Shown in pieces: positions 55,362 through 64,000 of a DNA stretch of 64,000 nt. The stretch is from Bathynomus jamesi (Eukaryota; Arthropoda; Malacostraca; Isopoda; Cirolanidae): NCBI GenBank assembly GCA_023014485.1, contig JAJOZX010012286.1:1-64000 (forward strand). The letters run 5' to 3'. A model generated the notes under the pieces. It was given only the letters and a program-made list of their open reading frames with translations. It was not told the origin of the DNA and ran no database searches. A program made the position numbers and the translations under genes. Positions within the stretch are counted from its first letter, which is position 1; the number at the start of each line of letters is the position of its first letter.

Positions 55362-56538
55362 TCTGTTTTAACTTCAAATTAACGTGAATCCTACCTACTC
55401 TAAAAAGAAGAAAGAAAAAAACCCACGGCTACATTCGCCACGTCGTCAATAATGAAGTGACAAACAGCAAATCATAAGATGTGGAGTTCAACGAACTTGC
55501 CGTAATGATAATGATAATAATAAGCTTTATTGGCAGGATATAAAAACTCATAAAATGTACAATATTCTTGAAGCTAATAAGCGATAAGATAAATCGAACA
55601 ATAATACATTTTAAAAAACTAGAAATTAGGAAAAAGAAATTAAAAATAAGACACGTACTGAAACAAGTAACATAAAAACTACTCACTGCTAACACTACAC
55701 AAATAATGATAATGATAGTGACAATACTAATATTTATTGGCAGGGGACAGAGCCCTCTCATCTAAAAAAAAAGTATCCATCAAGGTAATCAATGATAAAC
55801 TAATTAAATAATAAATTTATAAAACAAAAACAAAAAAGGACTACAGTAACAAAGACATAACAATGATACACGTAAGGAGATGAGGAATAATGAAAAATAG
55901 TAATAACAGCTTCATAAAAATAAAAAGTATGTATAATGGAATGGCTAATGCAGGAGTTAGGTGGAGCTAGACAAACACTTTCATACCAAGAGGTTACTGT
56001 GGAAACTTTTTCCACATTTTTAAATGGGTATGGTGATTTTACTCCATATTTACTTTTTTTTTATGCAGGAAGGAGGGGCCAAGGGCGAATGCTAGCAAAA
56101 AACCCTCCCATAGAAGAAGAAGAGAGCCAAAATCAAGGCCAGAGGTTTTCGAGATGCCTGGACACTATGCGTTTGAAAGATTGAAGATCAAAGACAAGGG
56201 GAAGGATGGATTGAGGAAGGTTTATCCCTTGCGTTAGAGAGTTGGACAGAAAAGGAATGAGAATGTGTCGAAAGTCGGATACTGCGTGCTCTCCTTAAAA
56301 GAGGAGGCATACAGTTAGAGAGTTCAGAGAGCAGTGTCCGTTATAATAGTAATAGTAAAGAGAGAGTGAGGCTACATTGCGGCGAAGAGAGAGTTACAAA
56401 GAGTTACAAGGACAAGAGGAAGCCTCAAAGACCTTCCGGTCCACTCTGGGAGGTTCCTGTTATTAAACAAGTTTATTTTTCTTTCAACTATCCTAGCAGT
56501 AGTAGAAAACTGGATAGAAAAGTAGAAGGCTCTCTCCC

Positions 56539-56572
<34 letters not shown>

Positions 56573-58235
56573 AAGACAGTCAATAAAAGACGGGGAATTG
56601 AGAAAAAAGCCTTTCATTCCACCCGGTCAAGTACAGCTGTGTTGTTTGGGCCACCCACAAATGAGAAGAGTACTCCATACATGGGCGGACAAGACTCCTG
56701 TGTAGAGACAGCAACTGAGTTGGGTGAAGAAACTGCGGAGCTGGTACAACACACCTAACCTCTTAGAAGCTATTTTAGAAAGAGAGTATATGTGATCTTT
56801 CCAAAAAAAGATTATGCGAAAAGGAAACACTTAGAATGTTAAGAGAAGAGGAAGGAGTGCGTTGTGTATTGTTGAAGGGACAGTCGTGTGGAAAATTGTG
56901 ACGAGTAGAGATGAAGAAACTGAGTTTTTGAGGCATTAAAAGCCACAAGGTTTTCTCTGTCCCAGTCAGAAATAGTAGAAAGATCAGACGTCGGGTGTAC
57001 CATAGCAGCCCACGCAAAACATTGACTGCCTTTTGAGAGGGACGCTTTGTGAAACGGTTGGAGAAGTGAAGAGTGGAATCATCGGCATAGGAGTGGATAG
57101 GACAGAAGTACAATTTAATAGATTACTGATAAATGGGAAAAGAGTGGGTGACAGGACAGAGACCTGAGAAACAGCAATGTAAGAGAAGAACGGTGGTCAT
57201 CTACAACCGCAGCTATAACTCGGTCAGAAAGGAAATCAGAGATGAAAGCACAAATAGAAAGATAGAAACCGAAGGAGAGCAGTTTGGAAATTAAGGATTT
57301 GTGCCAGACTTTATCAAAGCTTTTGATAAAGCTTTTGATCGTCGTTATGGGTCCCTTGCGGAACCCAGAATGACGATCTGAAAGAAAAATGTGAGAAGAG
57401 AGGTGTTTAAGAATCTTCCTATTAAGGATAGATTGTGATAGATCAGGCTGAATGAAAGCGAACTTCCAGCAGGAAGGAAAAGCACCGATGAACGACAACG
57501 ACGAAAGAGTTTGCCTCGGTAGGGTGTCAGGACAGAAGGACAGTTCTTGAGAACAACAGGAGGGACACCATCAGATAGAACAGAAAAACATCTTAGAGGA
57601 GATTCTGATTTCAGACATAATTAAGCAGAGAGAGGAGGAGATGGAGAAACAACACCGAAATCGTCCAGGGTTGAGTTAGAGGCGAAAGTTTGAGCGAAAG
57701 CAGTTCAGTTTAATCAGAAGAAGAGACAGCAACTGAGCCATCGGAATGGAAAATAGGAGGAAAAGAAGAAGAAATAAGTTGTTGGAGAGGTTCTTGGTTA
57801 GGTGGCAGAAAGAGCGAAAAGAATTAGAATTAGATAGGTTTTCACTTTTTGTCGGATGAAGTAATTTTGGCGAGTCGAAGAACAGATTTTGCACGATTCG
57901 TGGCAGAAATATAAGCTGAGTGAGAATCAGGAGTTGGATGGCGACGATACCTTCTGAAACCCTCCTCTCTGTTACGGATAGCATTAGAACAAGTAAAGTT
58001 AAACCAAGGATTTTTTGTAGTAGTAGTAGGAACAGGCTATGGAATGTAGGCCTCCATGCCCGAGAGAATCACCTCTGTGATGCGCTCAGCGCGCTCGGAG
58101 GGGCCCCGACCACAGAAACATTAATCATTCATGCGAAATCAGAGAAGTACTGCCTAAGGGCCTCCCAATCAGCAGCGCCAAAGTGCCAAAGGCACAATAG
58201 CAAGGGGCCTGTAGTTATCACTGGATAGAATGTTC
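55362..58235 (-). mobile_element. CR1-like element B, long copy 1 (unit 4)
   Basis: Minus-strand element running from a 5' truncation at 58,235 (an (AT)n boundary) through linker, reverse transcriptase and 3' tail (55,362-56,000). It shows what is missing from the fragments in units 1-3. It lacks an endonuclease domain and is broken throughout. Confidence 0.8.
56370..58230 (-). pseudogene. CR1-like element B reverse transcriptase (long copy 1)
   Basis: In order from 58,230: a linker with RYRRHPTPDSHSAY-type sequence in broken frames, then LSSHIFLSDRHSGFRKG and SFDKVWHKSLISKL (57,498-57,115). YADDSTLHF follows in 57,113-56,775, then SLSKIASKRLGVLYQLRSFF and LLICGWPKQHS (56,830-56,627). The carboxyl end is 56,617-56,372. 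A (GA)n microsatellite at 56,541-56,570 is translated as a Ser-Leu run within that end. Many frameshifts. Confidence 0.82.
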
Positions 58236-58250
58236 CCATATATATATATA

Positions 58251-59440
58251 TGTCGCGTGGTTTTGACCGCCCCATGAACTTAGGAATTTGACGGTGGCCT
58301 GAATCCAGTGGATTGGTTCCATTGTTTGTAAACGGAATTGTATCCGTAAGAAGTCTCGTCGAATGTCACTCTCGAAGTTAAGAAACTCAAGAAGAACAAT
58401 ATGGCGATACAAAGACCGTACACTCTACACTTTTTATAATTCACCTTCGTTGACACCTCAGCTTTTTAAATAAATTTTTTGTTTTATTAATCTTTCCTCG
58501 AATAATTACGTCATCTCGAACGAAATGTTACTCTCGAGTAAAATGTGTGACTCTTTCGCGAGGTGATGCATATAATTTATACAGAAATATTAAAGTATTT
58601 ACGGGGAATGGAAACACGGAAATTCGCTTTGATTTATTATTGCAGTCACATTTCATAAAAGATAATGAAGAAATTTATAAGAATTTACAGTTTAAGTTTT
58701 AGTTAATGATTGATTTGGTAATTCTGGAATTTGAATGAAGTGCAATGCATATATTTCTTAAGCTAAAAGTTAGAGTAAAACCTTAAGACTGTGGATAATA
58801 ATAAAAAGGATTGAATTGATCAACTAAATCACAGAAGTTAAGAATAGTAAATTCGTTAAATTGAAATTATATAATTAAACAAAATTATAGATTAACTGTT
58901 CCTTAAATTCACTTCTGCAGCACGGGTTTAAATGAATATAAAGAGACGTCGAATCTCTAACAAATCGATCACAATTTCAGTGACTTTTATAATAAGTCAA
59001 ATACTAATCAGAGGAGGCTAAGATTTATACCGTAAATGGGTCAGGATAATAGAAGAAGGGTGGTATAGATAGGGATTAAGACAATTATGCCTTACCTATG
59101 GGAATGGTAAAAGGTTTTTATAGTAAAATTTAATTAAACAAACGGGAGAAAATGCATTCTTATAAACGCTTAGTTCAGATGGCGTGATAATGGACTGTGG
59201 AATGTCGTCTGTGTTAATGACTATGGGATTATTTAATTGCTATGCAATACGCATAAAAGGGAACTGCAACACTGCGACGATATGACTAAGGAATTATGGT
59301 TACATGATAGAGAAATAATTCGTCATGGACGAACTCGATTGAACCATAGAATTTATGACTATGGGACATAATACTGTATATATTGTATATTTAATGATAC
59401 AGAAAGAATCAATCGACAATAAAAACGGACGTCTTCGATA
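58251..59440 (+). repeat. Composite-unit leader module, unit 5 (short form)
   Basis: Short form like unit 1: no GGAGACATGAGC block, no ATTACATGA run, no element A. It ends CTTCGATA and joins element B at the same base as unit 1. Confidence 0.65.
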
Positions 59441-60554
59441 TCTGTTTTAACTTCAAATTAACGTGAATCCTACTTACTCTAAAAAAGAAAAAAGAAAAAT
59501 CCACGGCTACATTCGCCACGTCGCCAATAATGAAGTGACAAACAGCAAATCATAAGATGTGGAGTTCAACGAACTTGCCGTAATGATAATGATAATAATA
59601 AGCTTTATTGGCAGGATATAAAGACTCATAAAATGTACAATATTCTTGAAGCTAATAAGCGATAAGATAAATCAAACAATAATACAGTTTAAAAAACTAG
59701 AAATTAGGACTAAAAGAGAATTAAAAATAAGACACGCCCTGAAACAAGTAACGATAAAAACTACTCACTGTTAACACTACACAGATAATGATAATGATAG
59801 TGACAATAAGTAACCATCAAGGTAATCAATGATAAACTAATTAAATAATAAATTTATAAAACAAAAACAAAAAAGGACTACAGTAACAAAGACATAACAA
59901 TGATACACGTAAGGAGATGAGGAATAATGAAAAATAGTAATAACAGCTTCATAAAAATAAAAAGTATGTATAATGGAATGGCTAATGCAGGAGTTAGGTG
60001 GAGCTAGACAAACACTTTCATACCAAGAGGTTTACTCTGGAAACTTTTTGCACATTTTTAAATGGGTACGATAATTTTACTCCATATTTACTTTTTTTTA
60101 TGCAGGAAGGAGGGGCCAAGGGCGATTGCTAGCAAAAAACCCCAAAATCAAGGCCAGTGGTTTTCGAGATGTCTGGACACTATGCGTTTGAAAGATTGAA
60201 GCTCAAAGACAAGGGGAAGGATGGATTGAGGAAGGTTTATCCCTTGCGTTAGAGAGTTGGACAGAAAAGGAATGAGAATGTGTCGAAAGTCGGATACTGC
60301 CTGCTCTCCTTAAAAGAGGAGGCATACAGTTAGAGTTCAGAGAGCAGTGTCCGTTATAATAGTGATAGTAAAGAGAGAGTGAGGCTACATTGCGGCGAAG
60401 AGAGAGTTACAAGGAGTTACAAGGACAAGAGGAAGCCTCAAAGACCTTCCGGTCCACTCTGGAATGTTCCTGTTATTAAACAAGTTTATTTTTCTTTCAA
60501 CTATCCTAGCAGTGGTAGAAAAATGGATAGAAAAGTAGAAGGCTGTCTCCTCAC

Positions 60555-60610
<56 letters not shown>

Positions 60611-60788
60611 CAGTCAATAAAAGACGGGGAATTGATGAGAAAAAGCCTTTCATTCCACCCGGTCAAGTACAGCTGTGTTGTTTGGGACACCCCACAAATG
60701 AGAACAGTACTCCATACATGGGCGGACAAGACTCCTGTGTAGAGAGAGCAAATGAGTTTGGGTGAAGAAACTGCGGAGCTGGTACAAC

Positions 60789-61540
60789 CAGAGCTGGGCA
60801 GTATTTAAATACATTTGTATTTAAATACGTATTTAAATACATTTGTGTATTTAGAACTGTATTTATAAATACATTGTTTTTCATGTATTTAATAAAGTAT
60901 TTAAATACTTTAATGAGTATTTAAATACAATGTATTTAAATACTCAAAATATAAAAATGTAATACTTTTACTGGTTTAATACACGTTCTGTACTAGCACA
61001 GTACGACGCGTCGACAGTGTAGTACAGCATGGTTCATGTTTCAACGTGTCAGTTCAATCAGTTGTGTGCCACTCTTAGTCGAAAGCGGTTGATTTCTTTA
61101 TCGTGTGCGTGTCATGGCTTCAACAAGCAAATCCGGTGAATCAAACAGTGATATATCTGCAGATAACAATTTAGTGCACCCTCTGTTTGATGGAAAATAC
61201 TTTAAAATTAAATCTAAAGACGGTAATAAGGTAAAGTGCACCTGCTTGCTGTGTAAACACGAAGTCTCTGCTGCAAGCAATGCTACAACGAATCTGTACA
61301 CTCATCCTTTATCAAGCATTTTATATTGTTGTTACTCAGGAATTAGTGAATGCATATGTTAAAATTTGTATGTATTTAAAATGTATTTACAAATGTATTT
61401 AAATACAATTGATGTATTTTGTATTTAGTATCTAAATACATTCGTAAAATGTATTTAGTATTTAGTATTTAAATACATTTCTCCCATGTATTTAGTATTT
61501 AGTATTTAAATACGTTCAATGTATTTATTGCCCAGCTCTG
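60789..61540 (+). mobile_element. Non-autonomous hAT element with 8-bp target duplication
   Basis: Terminal repeats CAGAGCTGGGCA / TGCCCAGCTCTG are flanked by GGTACAAC at 60,781-60,788 and 61,541-61,548. The empty site with a single GGTACAAC is at 56,743-56,750 in the other long copy. The 752-bp body starts and ends with many ATTTAAATAC-type subterminal repeats. It has one short ORF with a BED finger. Confidence 0.93.
61105..61362 (+). pseudogene. BED zinc-finger remnant of a hAT transposase
   Basis: The ATG or the in-frame MASTSKSGESNSD start (61,114) leads to FKIKSKDGNKVKCTCLLCKH and then NLYTH. This is a BED-type finger (two Cys and His ligands) that binds the transposon ends in hAT transposases. 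The protein then runs into unrelated sequence and stops; the catalytic part is deleted. Confidence 0.75.
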
Positions 61541-63067
61541 GGTACAACACATCTAACCTCTTAGAAGACATTTTAGAAAGTGAGTACATGTGATCTTTCC
61601 AGGAAAGATCATGCGAAAAGGAAACACTTAGAATGTTAAGAGAAGAGGAAGGAGTGGGTTGTGTATTGTTGAAGGGATAGTCGTGTGGAAAATTGTGACG
61701 AGTAGAGAGATGAAGGAACTGAGTTTTTGAGGCATTAAAAGCCACAAGGTTTTCTCTGTCCCAGTCAGAAATAGTAGAAAGATCAGACGTCGGGTGTACC
61801 ACAGCAGCCTCACGCAAATTATTGACTACCTGTTGAGAGGGACGCTTTGTGAAACTGTTGGAGAAGTGAAGAGTGGAATCATCGGCATAAGAGTGGATAG
61901 GACAGGAAGTACAATTTAATACATCACTGATAAATAGAGGGAAAAGAGTGGGTGACAGGACAGAGCCGTGAGGAATACCACCATTTAAGAGAAGAACGGG
62001 GGTCATCTACAACCGCAGCTTAACTCGGTCAGAAAGGAAATTAGAGATGGAAGCACAAATAGAAAGATAGAAACCGAAGGAGAGCAGTTTGGAAATTAAG
62101 GATTTGTGCCAGACTTTATCAAAGCTTTTGATAAAGCTTTTGATCGTCATTATGGGTCCCTTGCGGAACCCAGAATGACGATCTGAAAGAAAAATGTGAG
62201 AAGAGAGGTGTTTAAGAAAATTCCTATTAAGGATAGATTGTGATAGATCAGGCTGAATGAAAGCTAACTTCCAACAGGAAGGAAAAGCACCAGATGAACG
62301 ACAACGACGAAATAGTTTGCCTCGGTAGGGTGTTAGGACAGAAGGACAGTTCTTGAGAACAACAGGAGGGACACCATCAGATAGAACAGAAAAACATCTT
62401 AGGAGGAGATTCTGATTTTAGACATAATTAAGTCAGAGAGAGGAGGAGATTGAGAAACAACACCGAAATCGTCGAGGGTTGAGTTAGAGGCGAAAGTTTG
62501 AGCGAAAGCAGTTCAGTTTAATCAGAAGAGACAGCAACTGAGCCATCGGAATGGAAAATAGGAGGAAAAGAAGAAGAAATTACGTTGTTGGAGAGGTTCT
62601 TGGTTAGGTGGCAGAAAGAGCGAAAAGACTTAGAATTAGATAGGTTTTCCCATTTTTGTCGGATGAAGTAATTTTTGGCGAGTCGAAGAACAGATTTTGC
62701 ACGATTCGTGGCAGAAATATAAGCTGAGTGAGAATCAGGAGTTGGATGGCGACGATACCTTCTTAAACCCTCCTCTCTGTTACGGATAGCATTAGAACAA
62801 GTAAAGATAAACCAAGGATTTTTTGTAGGAGTAGTAGGAACAGGCAATGGAATGTAGGCCTCCATGCCCGGGAGAATCACCTCTGTGATGCGCTCAGCGC
62901 GCTCGGAGGGGCCCCGACCACAGAAACATTAATCATTCCATGCGAAATCAGAGAAGAACTGCTTAAGGGCCTCCGAATCAGCAGCGCCAAAGTGCCAAAG
63001 GCACAATAGCAAGAGGCCTGTAGTTATCACTGGATAGAATGTCCCCATATACATATATTTATATATA

Positions 63068-64000
63068 TGTCGCGTTGTTTTGACCGCCCCATGAACTTAG
63101 GAATTTGACGGTGGCCTGAATCCAGTAGATTGGTTCCATTGTTTGTAAACGGAATTGTATCCGTGAGAAGTCTCGTCGAATGTCACTTTTGAAGTTAAGA
63201 AACTCAAGAAGAACAATATGGCGATACAAAGACCGTACACTCTACACTTCTTATAATTCACCTTCGTTGACACTCTCAGCTTTTTAAATAAATTTTTGTT
63301 TTACCAATCTTTCCTCGAATAATTACGTCATCTCGAAATGTTACTCTCGAGTAAAATGTGACTCTTTCGCGAGGTGATGCATATAATTTACACAGAAATA
63401 TTAAAGTATTTACGGTGAATGGAAACAAGGAAATTCGCTTTGATTTATTATTGCAGTCACATTTCATAAAAGATAATGAAGAAATTTATAAGAATTTACA
63501 GTTTAAGTTTTAGTTAATGATTGATTTGGTAATTCTGGAATTTGAATGAAGTGCAATATAAATATTTCTTAAGGTAAAACTTAAAGTAAAACCTTAAGAC
63601 TGGGATAATAATAAAGGATTGAATTGATCAACTAAATCACAGAAGTTAAGAATAGTAAATTCGTTAAATTGAAGTTATAAAATTAAAGAAAATTATAGAT
63701 TAACTGCAGCACGGGTTTAAATGATAAAGAGACGTCGAATCCCTAACAAATCGATCACAATTTCAGTGACTTTTATAATAAGTCAAATATTAATCAGAGG
63801 AGACTAAGATTTATACCGTAAATGGGTCAGGATAATAAAAGGGGTGGTATAGATAGGGATTAAGAAAATTATGCCTTACCTATGGGAATGGTAAAAGGTT
63901 TTTTTAGTAAAATTTAATTAACCAAACGGGAGAAAATGCATTCTTATAAACGCTTAGTTCAGATGGCGTGATAATGGACTGTGGAATGTCGTCTGTGTTA
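63068..64000 (+). repeat. Composite-unit leader module, unit 6 (runs off the window)
   Basis: Starts TGTCGCGTTG and follows the short form: no GGAGACATGAGC block, with a small deletion near 63,705. The end of the unit is outside the window, so it is not known whether element A follows. Confidence 0.6.

Larger units (their letters stand above)
60385..62930 (-). pseudogene. CR1-like element B reverse transcriptase (long copy 2)
   Basis: The frame 62,880-62,518 gives the pre-reverse-transcriptase linker (NPWFIFTCSNAIRNREEGLR, ATNRAKSVLRLAKNYFIRQK). The frame 62,006-61,506 carries IPHGSVLSPTLFPLFISDVL, YADDSTLHF and SVSFSHDLSWKDHMYSLSK. The carboxyl end lies beyond the inserted hAT element at 60,729-60,385, with an expanded (GA)n at 60,558-60,606 inside it. 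Frame breaks lie between the parts. Confidence 0.83.
59441..63050 (-). mobile_element. CR1-like element B, long copy 2 (unit 5), interrupted
   Basis: Second long copy with the same 5' truncation point as copy 1 (CACTGGATAGAATGT next to (AT)n). It is interrupted by a 752-bp hAT derivative at 60,789-61,540. It lacks one of the two CCTGCCAATAAA blocks in the tail (near 59,805). Confidence 0.8.

Noticed and set aside
56366..56758. Plus-strand ORF of 130 codons (and its relative at 60,379-60,765)
   Set aside because: It is antisense to the carboxyl end of the CR1-like element B reverse transcriptase and is partly made of (GA)n.
30646..64000. LTR retrotransposon, with the repeated leader module as an LTR
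   Set aside because: No primer-binding site, polypurine tract, gag, protease or integrase was seen between leaders, and the coding parts are non-LTR type.
1..64000. CRISPR array or bacterial operon
   Set aside because: Tandem repeats here lack regular unique spacers, and all coding content is of animal transposon type.

Overview
The window is non-coding, transposon-dense DNA from an animal genome, most probably an arthropod. It holds an animal-type Polinton/Maverick element, Penelope-like elements with GIY-YIG domains, CR1-like non-LTR retrotransposons, ITm (mariner/Tc1) and hAT DNA transposons, tRNA-derived SINEs and many (AT)n tracts. One repeated protein (3728-5391) belongs to a family I associate with arthropod genomes. 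The species cannot be named from the sequence. No convincing single-copy host gene was found.

Region 1 (1-26,486) is built around one Polinton. Its outer boundaries are an AGTAGT..GGGG terminus at 6063 and the inverted counterpart ending at 26,480. Both are flanked by the 6-bp target duplication GGCATC and sit inside a Penelope-like element. Between them lie a subterminal tandem array, a candidate small spliced gene, and a minus-strand block: adenain-like protease, F54H12.2-like capsid candidate, basic core protein, second structural protein, integrase and integrase-adjacent protein. A plus-strand protein-primed DNA polymerase B follows, then three genes I do not recognise. No packaging ATPase was seen. 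A 15.2-kb unit is in tandem: the end of the unknown gene at 2469 and again at 17,674 is fused to a hAT transposase fragment, then an unknown repetitive protein, a Penelope fragment, the same GGCATC, and the Polinton left end again. Position 1 lies inside an upstream unit. The last unit (21,273-26,480) has lost the middle of the element but keeps the true right end.

Region 2 (26,487-30,645) is a rearranged Penelope-like element hosting a mariner-like element (27,372-28,751). A long hairpin, a cluster of three tRNA-derived SINEs and a deleted second ITm element follow.

Region 3 (30,646-64,000) is an array of composite retroelement units. Each has a 1.2-1.4 kb AT-rich leader of unknown origin, in three cases a CR1-like reverse transcriptase (plus strand) and a tail, then a second CR1-like element on the minus strand. 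Three units carry a dimeric tRNA SINE, and three carry a foldback structure. Two 6.3-kb units are separated by an inverted pair of Penelope copies (39,968-43,250) and a Tc1-like element (43,334-44,598). A 752-bp hAT derivative with an 8-bp target duplication interrupts the last CR1-like copy.

Nearly all ORFs are broken. Near-identical copies differ by about as many single-base indels as substitutions, so part of the breakage may be uncorrected assembly error. Frameshifts shared by all copies are older than the duplications.
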